Part shown: positions 1 through 12,276 of the stretch, one piece after another | Layout: each line of letters starts with the position of its first letter | How positions within the stretch are numbered: position 1 is the stretch's first letter | From: Cystobasidiopsis lactophilus | Lineage: Eukaryota; Basidiomycota; Agaricostilbomycetes; Agaricostilbales; Chionosphaeraceae | DNA length: 64,000 bases | Direction: 5' to 3' | Assembly: GCA_001599975.1 (NCBI GenBank) | Contig: BCIO01000004.1 | Span: 1,771,328-1,835,327, forward strand | Made by a program: the position numbers and the translations under genes | Notes under the pieces: generated by a model | Databases searched by the model: none | Seen by the model: only the letters and a program-made list of their open reading frames with translations | What the model was told of the DNA's origin: nothing

Positions 1-634
1 GCTGCAAGGGGGTGCGTTGCTAGTTAGACCCGCCGGGACGCATTGTGCGCTCAAATGGGCTCACTTCAGGATCTGTGGGGTTCCAAGTGTTCGGAAATAA
101 GCTACAGTGTCCTTGTGTGGTCAACGAGGAGCGGCAGCAAGCCCAACGCACCAGGTTCTGGCCCATGACCTGCTCGCATAACATTTCGGTCCCTCCTCGT
201 CAGTTCTACATCCTCTCTCGTCGTTAAATGGACCACGAACGGCAAGCCCTATGAGCCCAATGTCTGCTTGAGGAGAAGAAGAGGCCATCTTAAAGTGCTT
301 TGAAAGGGAGGCAAGTCGCTGAATGATGGCAGCTGCTCCTCAAGCGCTCTGCGCTCATCGGCCCGACGATTTTACTGTTCCGCACCTGTGGGTTGCATCC
401 CAAAGTCTTGTGGACAACACTTCAGATACATGCAAGTGCAGCAGGGGCGATAGCATGGGCACCCGAGGCCAGAACAACGAGCACTCGGTTGCCGGGCGCC
501 TTGCCGACTTCCCAACTTTCTTTCGCAACCCACCACGACGATAATCCCCTCCTTATAGTTGTCCTCTGGCTTCCGACCCAGCAGTGCTCCGCCAACACGA
601 CACAGGAGCCGCGCTCGGTCGAGTGGAAGTGGAA
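1..634. other. Gene-free stretch before the ceramide synthase gene
   Basis: No reading frame here has a recognisable domain or a convincing exon-intron pattern. The short open frames on both strands overlap one another and have no family resemblance. The right part must hold the promoter and 5' UTR of the plus-strand gene that starts at 635. The left part may be the flank of a gene outside the window. Confidence 0.4.
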
Positions 635-2416
635 ATGCAACAGAATGGAGTAGAGGCGGCGGCACCTCCCAAAAACGCGTCGTTCTCCTCCAAAAGGACC
701 TTCGACAGGTCGACGCTCGCGCCTAGCAACTCGAGGCCATTAGCACGCCGCAAGAAAGCGCTGGGCTCCCGGACGCTCGACTTCTTTGCCCGCAATCAAA
801 TCGAGTTCAGTGTAGCCCCAATCGCGGCCATTCTCACCCTCAATCTCTTTTATGGGCCGGTACGTTTGTCCATCTGCAAGGCGAGCTAGCCCAGTGTGTT
901 CTGCATGGTCTGATTGCCGCAATGTGCGCACCCGCAGCCCACCTTTGAGCTCAGAGCGCTCCATCCTCTCCATCTCCCCTCCCTAGATCCCACCTTCCAC
1001 CTTGGCAACCTGCCCGCCAAGTTTTTGTTTTTGAGCTATCGAGATCCTAGAACTGGCTTGTGTCTGAAGGTGCGGCCGCCCACACGACAGAATTCGACGC
1101 AGCGCGCATTGACAAACGTGCGTTCTTCACAGGGGCCTGACGATTTCTATTTGGTCGTTTTTTGGGTGTTGGTGTGGACGTTCTTGAGAGAGGTGTCTAT
1201 GAGGTGGATATGGGCGCCAATTGCGCGTTTGGGAGGGATCAAGGACGAGGGTGCGTCTTTTCTTCGAGATGGCCTTGGCGCTCCAAATCTTGCAGATCTG
1301 CTGACGGCTTCCACGCTTGCAGGTACCATCAACAGATTTTGTGAACAAGGGTAAGTGCAGGGTTTTTTTCGATGCTGCCGGCGAGCCTAAGTCTGACCCT
1401 GCGCCAATTTCAGATGGGGCATGCTATACGCGGTTGCCTTTTGGTCGTTTGGCCTGGTATGCAGCCAGTCTCGTTGAAAGCTGTTTTTAATACTGAAGAG
1501 AGCGACAGTACATCATCGCGACGTCGCCGTACCGGTCGGACGTCTTTTGGCTGCTGCCCACCCAGCGGCTGTTCGAGGGCTACCCACACTTTGCTCTAGG
1601 TGCGCTCGTTCAAGCGAACGATGGCATTCATTTGAATCCTTACCTTCTTACTACAGCACCAACGACAAAGTTCTACTACTTGGCCCAAATGGCATTTTGG
1701 GTGCAGACCATGATCGCCCTCAACATCGAGAAGCGGCGGAAAGACTACTGGCAGATGTTTGCGCACCACGTCATCACCATCCTGCTCGTTACCACGTCCT
1801 ACGCCTCCAACTTTACGAGAGTCGGGCTCCTCATCATGTGCCAGATGGACTTGGTCGACATTTGGCTGCCGGTGTGTTGTGCCTGCCAGCGCACTCATTT
1901 GCATGACTGACCATCCTCTTTGTCTGTCCTTCCCGCCCCACAGATGGCGAAGATGTTCAAGTACTTTGGGCAAGACGCGGTGTCGGACGGCCTCTTTGGC
2001 GTTTTTCTCCTCTCCTGGGTTTGCACCCGCCACATCTTCTTCGGCCTCACCACGTGGTCCGTCATCTTCGACCTCCCACGGATTGTGGGCTACCAATGGG
2101 ACCCAGAATCAGGTCATTTCCTGAACGAGTACTCCCACTTCGGCTTTTGCGCCCTCCTGGTGGCCCTTCAAGTGCTGCTGGTTATGTGGCTCATGATGAT
2201 TCTGAAAGTGGTCAAAAAGGTTTTGGAGGGGCACGCAGAAGATGTCCGCAGCGACTCAGAGTGCGTTTGCTAGTGTCTGCTCCCCAATGGCCTGAGCTGA
2301 CGGCGCGACGCCCGCAGAGACGACGACCAGTCAGAAGATCTAGAATGCGAGATGGAAGAGACCATCAAGCCACTATTAGATGTCTCTACGGATTCCAAGG
2401 GCAAATCGTCAATGTG
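635..2416 (+). CDS. LAG1: Ceramide synthase, LAG1/LAC1 type (TLC domain)
   Basis: Acyl-CoA:sphingoid-base N-acyltransferase of the ER membrane; it makes (dihydro)ceramide for sphingolipids. The gene is split by several short introns. The frame-consistent exons give the family order: an N-terminal basic tail, a first membrane segment, then KFLFLSYRD, GPDDFYLVVFWVL and RFCEQGWGMLYAVAFWSFG. The Lag1 motif follows, with the catalytic His pair (FAHHVITILLVTTSYASN at about 1767-1815), then QMDLVDIWLP and KMFKYFGQ. The C-terminal tail is rich in Asp and Glu, as in fungal Lag1, where acidic/serine tails are phosphorylated. The ATG at 635 is chosen because the frame runs straight into the first exon; the longer open frame upstream has no ATG. 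Family assignment is firm; exact intron ends are by eye. Confidence 0.9.
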
Positions 2417-2850
2417 AGACGGGGGCGATGTGACACAGACGGACTTCTTACTTTCTACGCACTTTCTCGTGGCTTTAGCCGCATGTAACACGCTCTTTTG
2501 GCATTTCGACATCTCAAATTCACGCGCACATTGTCATAAAAGAGAAAGGGATTGCATAGGTAGTGTCAGGCTAAGAAAGATTTGACACCCAATTTGCCCG
2601 CGCCCTGTTGCTTGTTGCGTGCGGAACCCGCACCACGGTGCAGGTTGTTCCCATCTCTTTCAAGCTGAGCTGCAAAAAATTGCAAAACTCGCTTTGGCCC
2701 GACCTGACTTCGTCCGGCAGGCTGCCTGGTGGACGGCTGAATCGGACAGTGGCGGAGGGCGTGGCGGTCAGCGAAGGACGGCCAAAAGCTGCTCTGGGGT
2801 CGCAAGAGGGCTGAAATTGAGAGGTGTCGCCAAGGCAGAAAGCTGTGAAA
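2417..2850. other. Convergent 3' intergenic region
   Basis: This gap lies between the stop codons of the plus-strand ceramide synthase gene and the minus-strand ataxin-2 gene. It should contain both 3' UTRs. No other gene is evident. Confidence 0.5.
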
Positions 2851-5830
2851 TCACGACGTGGGGTTGGAGACGGGGCTAGGACCGCCGAGAGGCGGGGGGC
2901 CTCCCGGGTGAAAGCCATTGCTGGGCGACATGACCATTTGCTGCGGTATCATCTGGCCCGACATCTTGCGCTGATCCGGCCGGTTCATCATCTGGGGGCT
3001 ATTTGCGGCATAGTAGCCGCCTGGTCCGCTGATAGACGGGTGCCTCGGAGCGACTTGGAACATCGGACCACCGGCCATCATGGGAGGGCCGAGCTGTGGG
3101 TTGTACATGCCAGCTGAAAAGAAAAAGAGAGGTATTGAGCACCGGCAGAATACACAAACAAACGAAAGGCTCACGTTGACCTGGGTACATCTGGGCCATG
3201 TGGGGAGGAGGGGGAGGGCCGCCTTGGAACTGCGGGCCTTGGCCAGGATAGCGGTACATGTGAGGCTGGTAATAGACTGGGTAATTGGGGGGAAGCATGG
3301 TAGGCGGCTGCATGGGCGACATGGCGTGTGGCGACAACGCCGACAGAGGAGTGGGTGCTGGCACGCCAGTCGGCAGAGGCGTGGCCGCTCCAGAGGGCCC
3401 AGACGACTGCGACCGTGAGTCTGAGTCCTCTGAGGGGCCACCTGGCGCAGGGAAGATGGCCCGATAGGATTTGCCGGTGAAGCCCCATTGGTGCGCTGGG
3501 CAACAGCTTCAGGGCCCACCAGGCGGAATCAAAGTGAGAAATGCGACTCACAGATGGCAGCGGCAGCCTGCGCGGACGTGATATTCTTGAACGGCGTAAA
3601 ATCTTCCTTGACGTGCATCAGCTGGGTAGACGCAGTGATGGACTTGGCGCCAAAGAAAGGATGGATGGGGACGGGCGAGACAGAAGGGGCGCCTGGCAAG
3701 TCCGCAGGCCTGCGAGCAGGGGAGGCGCCAGCACCGCCCTGGAAAGGAAGCAGAACTAGGCGTCAGCCAATGCCATCAGGCTCGACCTTTTTAACCTACA
3801 GGAGTGAAAACCACGGCTTTGGGGTTGGGGATGAACTCCTTGGCGGCTGCGTTGATCTTGCTAGTGCCAGCGGGTGCAGCGGGGGCCTCGGTGCGCTTGA
3901 CCCAGTCTTGCACCTTCGCTGTGGCACCCTCCTGGGCCGCCTGCTTCTTCAGCTTGGCGGCGTGCAGGTCTGCAAAGGTTGGAATTTCGGGCAAGAGACT
4001 CGGCTTGGATGCCGTAGGTGGGCCGGCAGCTGGATTCTGGGAAGCAGATCGAGTGGCGGGAGAAGCGAAACGAGGCGCCGCCAATTTGGCTTCTTGCATC
4101 TGGGGCGTCGTGGCCGTAGACGCGGAGCCTCCGCCGCCGGGGTTGGTAGCCCGAATGACAACGTCTTTAACAGCCTTAGGCAAAGAGCTGCCAGCTGCGG
4201 GGGGAGGCTTTGCCTTGAGGAGCTCTTTTTGCTTCTTTTCGTCCTTGGTCAACAGAGGGACCAAATCTTGAGGCACGGGAGTCTTGAGCTATCGAGCATC
4301 AAACTTAAGTCAGCCGGAGACCTTTGCCCAAAGAAGAGTCCGGCACGAACAGAAAAGGTTTGGCTGAAATTTCGCAGCTCGGCCAACTTGTCGTCCTTGA
4401 CTTTGGTCATAGTGGTGACTCGCTTAGTCTGGAGGCGCTCGCGCTCCTTGGAAATGAAACTCTGGATGTCGCCCTCCAGCGAATCGATGCCCTTGGATTG
4501 CTTCCTTTCGTCCTGGAAGGCGCGGGAACGCAAGGTCAGCCTCGACTTTTCTCTCATGCCAGCGACACAAACGCACAGGTGTGTTCACAATTGGCACAGC
4601 AGGTGCCGCCGAAGCGCCATTGCCGTTGACACCATTGGAGACCACCGAAGCCGCGGTTCGAGCAGCCGGGATGACAGCGCCGCTGGCTTTGCGTGCGCTG
4701 GGCGGGACATAGGCGTTGGGCCCTCTCTGCACACCACTGTATCTGTAGATTGTGCCAAAGTGTGAGGCGATTGTTTCCTAGGGCAAAGGCAGGAGGCTCA
4801 CTTGTCTTCCTCGTCCAAGTGAGCGTGGTCCTGGATGACCTGGTTTCGCTCCTCTGCCACGTGTGGGTTGCTCGATGCACCCTGCAACACAAGTGGCGAG
4901 GATGATCAGCTGGTGTGGCGGTCGGGACCGTAGCAGCAAGGTAGCAACGCACCGACAAGATTTGTTGGGCTAGCCGCTCCGCCTTCTTTTCCCGCTCCTT
5001 GTAGTCCTTGGTCGATCTGTCAAGTTTGGTCGTGTATAACTCCTCGTTGTAGTTGGTCGTGCTGCCGAACAGGCGCTCGTTGGTCGCAAACTGATCCCAG
5101 CCCTTGGCCGCTCCGCTGCCCCAAGCGCCCCCGCTGCCAGAGGCGGACAGCTCGATGTCGACGTCCTCGTCCGACCAGCGCTGCAACGCCCGTCCGCCGT
5201 CGACGCCTTCTGGGCCCAGGCCAGTGATCTCGACGTCGGTTCTGAACGTGTCTGGGCCCCGCTCGCCTTGCACAGGCGCTGCCACTTGGGCGGCGAGGTC
5301 GACGTTGGCGGCAGCAATTTGGACGATGTCCTTGCCGTTGATGAGCAGCATGGGCAAGACCTCTGCCTCCGGGTTGAGCGAGCCGTCCGGATTCAACGTT
5401 CTGGCCCGCGCCAATGCGACGGCCAGCTCGCTGCCTTCAGGGCTGGCGGTCGACAGGACGCCTTGGATCTGGGTGCCATTCTTGGTGGTGACCGTGCACA
5501 GGGTGCCGACCAAGCCGGCGAACAGGAAGACGACCTTCTCTCGCATGACAGATGTCGAGCCTTCTGCTTGGGCTCGGCTGCTGCTGGCGGCGCTGGCAGG
5601 CGCGGCTTCAGGCTTGGCAGGCGCTGCCGCAGGTTGCTGCTGCTGGATGCTGCTGCCGTTGGACGCCAGCGAAGGCGCAGGCTTGCGGCCCCGGCTGCAG
5701 GCCCCTTGAGCATGAAGGCGAAGCCGCGCACAAGGCAACCATCCTGCACGTACTTTTGGTCTCGCGAGCCATGGGGACCAGGGCCTCCGCCCCTGCCTTT
5801 CCCTCCACGTTGCGACGACACAGCGGCCAT
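2851..5830 (-). CDS. PBP1: Ataxin-2 / Pbp1 family protein (Lsm, LsmAD, PAM2)
   Basis: Cytoplasmic RNA-associated protein that binds poly(A)-binding protein and acts in stress granules and mRNA stability. Exon 1 (ATG at 5830) is Gly/Arg-rich. A 59-nt GTACGT...CAG intron joins it in frame to GRKPAPSLASNGSS. Next come a Gln/Ala-rich stretch, a divergent Lsm domain (REKVVFLFAGLVGTLCTV at about 5490-5550) and the LsmAD domain with its hallmark WDQFATNERLFG and YTTKLDRST (about 5010-5100). A PAM2 motif, INAAAKEFIPNP (about 3806-3845), is the docking site for the MLLE domain of Pab1. The C-terminus is rich in Pro, Met and Gln. At least six exons can be joined with frame kept. The longer open frame reaching 5858 belongs to the frame of exon 2 and is not favoured as the start. 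The family call is strong. Confidence 0.9.
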
Positions 5831-6194
5831 TGAAGCCTTTGGCTGCTGTCGCCAACAAATCAGGTCATGCGGAAGGGTACAGTTCCACCCTCTGGACTAC
5901 TTGTGGTGTAAAGGCGCTTTAGGCGCGTTTCAGAAGCATTCGCCGCTAGTAAGTTGTACAAGTCTTTTGATTGCAGGCAAGCGCAACGAGGAAGAGAGCT
6001 CTTCGCCTGGCGACAGTGGCAAAACACCACATCTGCAATTCCCCTCTTTTGTGGTGTCTATTTCAGCGTGCACGCGGCGACTGAGAGACTGCAACAATAT
6101 CATATCGCGTTAGCGTGGTTTCGAAGAGGCAACGGAGCGAACGGTGCTCACCAGTCGCTTGCTGGAGCTGTCTTTTGAGAGCTTCCGCCTCCTT
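5831..6194. other. Intergenic: PBP1 promoter and PAB2 3' UTR
   Basis: This gap separates the start of the minus-strand ataxin-2 gene from the stop codon of the minus-strand PAB2 gene. No additional coding sequence is supported. Confidence 0.45.
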
Positions 6195-7200
6195 CTACCA
6201 TCCTCTGCCTCTGCCCCTGTGAAAGCCAACCGCCACAAGTAAGGAAACAGTCTGTAAAAGCTGGGAGAGCGTCGACTTGCCTTCCGCGCGGTCTTGAGTA
6301 CGGGTTGAAGGCGCCCCGCCCCCTGAAGCCGCCTCGGTAGCCAGCTCGCCCACGCCCTCGTCCCCTCGCTGACATGCCAGGCACATTTGTTCGCTTGGCA
6401 ACGACCTGATGAGCGCACGCGCGCAGTCAGATTAGAGTCTGTACAGACAGTCCTGCCCAACGAGAGAGAGAGCCTCACTGATATTTGCCGGCCTCGGAAT
6501 AAAGACTCGTTGAGGGCCAGGGCGTTTTGAACGAGCGTCGGCTCAGCGAACTCTACGTAGGCATATCTGCGCGGCGCACCAGAGGAGGCTCAGCTCTCTG
6601 AAAGTGGAAAACAAGGACAAGTTTGGCCAAACGAACCCTTTAGGGTGGCCGGTGAACTTGTCGCAGAGAATGGTGACCCGGTTGATGGTGCCGCAAGACA
6701 TAAAGTGTTGTTGGATCTCCTCTGGCGAGGCTCCATAGTCGACCTGCAAAGGTTCAAGGGCGCGCAGCCTCTTCCATCAGCCAGCTGCGTTGCGACGGTC
6801 GAGCAAAGGGCAGAAACGCACATTCCCCACGTAGATCGACCTCGCATCCCTGGTCGCTGCGTCCTCCTCTGACAAGGCCGACCCATCCGCGTTGGTGGAA
6901 GCTCCATCCCCTTGCGAGTCCTCGATTTCCGCCTGCATCTGCCTGAGCTTCTCCGCCTCGGCCTCCATCTCAGCCACCCTTGCTTTGATGGCTTCGAGCT
7001 CCTGAAAAGCAGGTGTGATAGAATGAGCGTTTTGTACTAGTGCCGACTGCAGACCATCGCCAGCCTCACCTTGTCGTCGTCTCCCTCCTCGTTCTCGCGC
7101 TCCCGGTCATCAATCATGTTCTCACTGCACACAATGGAGCGAACCAGCTTGAGCGATGGCCATGAAGCAAGACACTGAAAGGGCCTTACTTGTCCGACAT
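6195..7200 (-). CDS. PAB2: Nuclear poly(A)-binding protein 2 (PABPN1/Pab2 type)
   Basis: Nuclear protein that coats nascent poly(A) tails and helps polyadenylation and exosome-linked RNA decay. The order is that of PABPN1. A short acidic start (MSDNENMIDD across the first intron, ATG at 7200) is followed by a coiled coil ([18 protein letters not shown]). Then comes a single RRM with RNP2 (SIYVGNV) and RNP1 (GFAYVEFA, across an intron), and an Arg/Gly-rich tail ([19 protein letters not shown]). The last exon reads GRGRGW-stop. It is joined to the preceding exon only if a 64-nt intron with a GC donor (6217-6280, GCAAGT...CACAG) is removed; that keeps the frame and continues the RG tail. The protein is about 200 residues, typical for fungal Pab2. 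It is head-to-head with the adenylate kinase gene. Confidence 0.88.
6217..6280 (-). other. GC-AG intron in PAB2
   Basis: On the minus strand the sequence after CGCGGAAG is GCAAGT and the segment ends TTTCACAG. Removing it joins AG to GGGCAG in frame and extends the RG-rich tail to a clean stop. Without splicing the frame runs on with unrelated sequence. No GT donor nearby gives the same result. Confidence 0.6.
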
Positions 7201-8698
<1,498 letters not shown>

Positions 8699-9196
8699 AG
8701 ACTTTCGCTGGAGGCTTAAAAAAGTGGAAATAGACTAGACGACCGACCACCTCGGCCTCTTTTTTCAAGGCGGCGAGCGAAGTCGCCCCTAGGCCTACTC
8801 TGATTTAAAGAAATTGGGCACGGGGTCTTGCATTGTTCACACGACGCTACTGCCAAGGCAGCGGCTTGCAAAGGCGTTCTAAAGTGACCAATTTGGCATT
8901 TCCTCTAAATGTAATGAAATCGTGTCGATCCGACAAGCGGGAATGTCCCAAAGAAAAACAAGCTAAAAGCAACAAGCCTTCCGTGTGTAAGGCCGGAGTC
9001 GAGTCCGAACCAGGAGCGGCGAAGTGAGTAGATGCTGGAGAATGAGCAACGGGGCTGGGCTGCTGTTGATATACAAGTAAATGCTGAAGTGCAGAGGGGG
9101 TAAATGGGTGTCGGCGAAAAGAAGAGGAGGCTGTTATACAACAGGGTGGCGGAAAATGGGGGACTTGCGGAGGCGATAGTGATAGCGGGAAAAGGT
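8699..9196. other. Convergent 3' intergenic region
   Basis: About 500 bp between the ADK1 stop and the stop of the minus-strand mannosyltransferase frame. It holds A- and T-rich runs compatible with 3' ends of both genes. No coding evidence. Confidence 0.4.
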
Positions 9197-11755
9197 TCAG
9201 AGGGCTGCATCGTTGAAGCTGCATGGCAGCAGGTAAGAAGAGGGGGGAGTGGCGAACGGTAGAGGGGCGAATAACATAAACAAGGTGGCGCCGGCCGGCG
9301 CCTTTTTGGTGCTCGACAGTTGACATTTAGCCAAAGCCAATGCCGGCCTGTTAGTCGTTGAGTCAGCCATACCCATAGCGTGAGCACATGGAAAGAAGCC
9401 TACAGTCTTGCCACCGACGTCCCAGAAGGCTGCCTCGAAGGTGCGCAGCCGCTCGTCGTCGTCCCAATTGGCATCCACCATAGGCGTTGACCAATTGACC
9501 TCCCCTTCCGCGCCCGGCCCCATGCTCTCCATGTACTTCATGATGAGGCGCTGGTCTTCGTTCCGAGGGTCGTCCCACCGTTGGTCCAAGCACGACACGT
9601 ACTCGCGGGTTGAGCGGAACCAAGACCGAATGCCCTTTTCGAGGGCAGCCCGCCGCCTCACAGTTTCCGAAGGTGGAGGGTTAATGCCATTGCCGAGGCG
9701 GTCCACGTTGGCCAGGTGGTCGCAGTCGACATCTTCGGTGGTCTGCAGATTTGCCTTCTTCGTCATGCCCCAGATACCGGTGGCTTTGGACGAATTGCTG
9801 AAAGGCAGGGTCCTGGTAAGCAACATGAGCATGGGCCAACACGCCGAGGGTGTCGAAGATCCAGAAAGCCTTACCAAGGCAGCTTTTTGAGCATATTGCC
9901 GTGAATGAAGGCAGCTTTGCCCAGATGATCGTGTTGGAGCCTGTGGCTGTAGCATTGAGACGAGGAGCTCGGAGAAACATAGTTGCTAAGGCAACCACGC
10001 ACATGGTATGCGAGCAGAATTCGGCTGGTCGCTCAGGGCTCCAGGAGGCAGACCCGACAAAGGCACCCGGCACGCCCCATCGCTTGCGCAAGGCCAGCGC
10101 AGCAAATCTGTTACAAACGAAAGTTAAGTTTAATACAGAAGGAAGGGCGCTCTGGGGGGTGGGCTCTCACCTGAAAAGATCTTTGTCGCCATCCGACAGG
10201 ACAAACCATGTTTTGTAGCGGAGCAGCTTGTGACGCGAGCATGAGCAGTCCGATCACTTATACAGAAGCAGAAGAGGGGTCCTACCATGTACTCGGTGAG
10301 CCGCAGAACGTCCAAGTGCCGGGCCTTGTCAATCACCATCTGACCCGCCTCCTGTTCCCACTCGTCGCGACACTGCACACCGATGATCTGCCAGACAGGG
10401 TTATGTGCCACTGTCTTCCAATAGTCTGGCCAGAACATGAGGCCGAGCCGCTTGTACTGGGGCGCTTCGAAGATGCTATTTGGCCCGTCTAACGAAGTGG
10501 CGGGCATGTTGTCAGAGTCCAAGTACAAGATCTCTTGGAACGAGGACTCCAGCAAGGCTGTTGCTTTGATATGCCACTGTATAAGAGGATTAGAGGTGTC
10601 CCCACTCGCGGAAGAGCAAAATTGAACGAACATTCTTCGTGCGCTGAGGGTCTTTGGCCAGACTGGTCAGCGTTCTGAGCGTGGCGCCATTAGCTTCCAG
10701 TTCTTGCTTGAGGTCTTCTGGTGGATTCTCTCCAGGGAAAGAGAAGATTTCGACGGGAAGAGTGGTGTTGAGGTGCTGCCTCATGAGCCGGACGGTGACC
10801 GCCACTCGATAAAATGTGTCCTGGAATCGCCCTTCGGCATGAGCAATGTTCTTTTAGAGGAGAAAGGAAATAGGGACAGACCAGATTGCCGGCCGAGAAG
10901 ATGATACCGCGCCCCTTGCCGTGGTGCTGCGGCCCCAACATGCCAGCGTCCTTGACGTCAAGCAAATAGTTGAACATTTCCTGCCTGAGCTTGGCCACCT
11001 CGATCGGGTTCTTCCACCACCTAGCCCAGGGCCCGTTGGGGATCTCAATTGGAGCTACAAAGCCCCACTGGCGTTCAATAAGGCCGGAATCAGCCCGGGA
11101 TCTATCTTGTCAGTTTATTTCGAAACGCACCAGCTTGTTGACGTCTGTGATGGAGGGCGGGCAGGTCTTTGAGTTGAACCGGACCCAGTTGACCGCTGTC
11201 GAGACGGGAGTTGCGTTCCAGGCGGCAATGCGCTGCTCCAAAGTTGCGTCCACCGGCAAGCCTGGCGTCGGTCCAAGCCAAGTCTCTACATCGTTTGCGA
11301 TGACCTCTGGCTCTTTCTTGGTTGCTGCCACAGGCGTTGTCGGTGGCGGCGGCGCCTCGCACTGGACGACTCGGTTGCTAGCTCCCCAGCTGGCTAAGGA
11401 CAGCGAACCCATGTCCAGCTTGTCCGGGTGCTGCAGTCCCACATAGGCCAAGGCGGTGAGGACGACGACCAGAAGCAAGACGAGCCTTGACGCTTGGCGA
11501 GAGGAGAAATTCATCAGGCGGTGGAGGAACGGAAAGCCAGGTTGTCCTGCCGCTTCAAAGGGCGAGTTGGCACCAGAGCGCTCTGCGGAGAGCCTGTTCA
11601 GCTGCCAGTCGATGAAATAGGACAAAAGCCTTGCGTACCGCTCAATAGGCTGAATTCCTGCAGAAGCTAGGCTGTCAGAATCGCTGTACCTTAGCCGCCC
11701 AATGAGCTAGACTTACTGAACTTGATCTCGAGGAGCCCTTGAAGGCACTCTTCAT
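9197..11755 (-). CDS. GT71-like alpha-mannosyltransferase (Mnn2/Mnn1 family)
   Basis: Golgi type II membrane glycosyltransferase that adds mannose to N- or O-glycan chains. The coding exons show a short cytoplasmic part, one hydrophobic anchor (LVLLLVVVLTALAYVGL at about 11435-11485), a stem, and a catalytic region. There the DXD metal site lies in EILYLDSDNMPATS (about 10500-10530). It is followed by FEAPQYKRLGLMFWPDYWK and, after further introns, LSDGDKDLFRFAALAL, GKAAFIHGNMLKKL and GIWGMTKKANLQ. This order matches the Mnn2 branch of GT71. The 5' end is uncertain. An ATG at 11755 opens a small exon, but its best donor leaves the frame out of phase with the next exon; an ATG at 11514 (MNFSSRQAS), just before the anchor, is a simple alternative. 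The C-terminus after AHAMGMADS is poorly conserved. Confidence 0.75.
9287..9302. repeat. 16-bp perfect GC palindrome followed by T5
   Basis: GGCGCCGGCCGGCGCC reads the same on both strands and is followed directly by TTTTTGG. It lies in the poorly conserved 3' end of the minus-strand mannosyltransferase frame or in its 3' UTR. On the plus strand it looks like an intrinsic terminator, but this genome is eukaryotic, so that function is not expected. Confidence 0.5.
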
Positions 11756-12276
11756 GGCCTCGGTCGCAGGTCAGGCAGATAGATCGGAGAGGATTGGAGA
11801 GCAATAGTGGCGCCTGCGTCGCACGGTACCGCAGCACTCCTCGATGTTTGAGGGTGGCTGGGCTGGCTTAAATATCCTGCTGGGCTGCGTGCTCCGGAGG
11901 CTGCCAGCTGCGCCTCTTCCTGAGCGCGCGAATACGCTGCTGGTGTTGTTCAACAAGCTAGCAGCAGCAGGCTGGAGAGATGGTGGCGGACTGAGAGATA
12001 AACGCTGGAGTTGAGTTGTCAATCAAAGCCTAATAAATTCGAGGCCTTGACGACGTCACGCCTTCGGGGACTTATATAGCATCCTCCAGCGTTGAAGCCA
12101 CTCCCAAGGTACTGTCAAAGCCAGGCGATGAGATTGGGACTTTGCAAATTCGCTGGCGTGGTGCCGTTGAACGTGGATCTCTCAACAAAGATTTGAAGAT
12201 AAATGTCCAGGCCGACTCGCCATCGCCACCACTATCCACTGGTCCCAGCTACATCATCTGTTGGGCAACAAGGAGA
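11756..12276. other. Promoter region of the mannosyltransferase gene and 3' side of the PPR gene
   Basis: No coding evidence. Two motifs stand out. One is a TATA-like GCTATATAAG on the minus strand at 12071-12080. The other is a CRE-like GACGTCAC at 12052-12059. Both would lie upstream of the minus-strand mannosyltransferase gene. Confidence 0.4.
12071..12080 (-). promoter_or_regulatory. Possible TATA box upstream of the mannosyltransferase gene
   Basis: The minus strand reads GCTATATAAG, a good TATA consensus, about 320 bp before the candidate ATG at 11755. Position relative to the transcription start is unknown, so this is only a candidate. Confidence 0.3.

Noticed and set aside
3488-4765. 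425-residue plus-strand open frame
   Set aside because: It is antisense to the ataxin-2 exons. The minus strand has LsmAD, PAM2 and consistent introns; the plus frame has no recognisable domain.
5268-6113. 281-residue plus-strand open frame
   Set aside because: Antisense to the ataxin-2 N-terminus; no family resemblance and no splice pattern.
8975-9020. GGTTCGGACTC-like sequence as a tRNA B box
   Set aside because: No matching acceptor stem, anticodon arm or A box could be found around it.
9287-9310. Bacterial-type rho-independent terminator
   Set aside because: Hairpin plus T-run is present, but all genes here are spliced nuclear genes; kept only as a palindrome.
9343-9367. 25-nt GTATGG...CTAACAG segment near the mannosyltransferase end as a mini-intron
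   Set aside because: Removing it gives a longer Arg/Pro-rich frame with no conserved end, so it does not improve the gene model; 25 nt is also below usual intron size.
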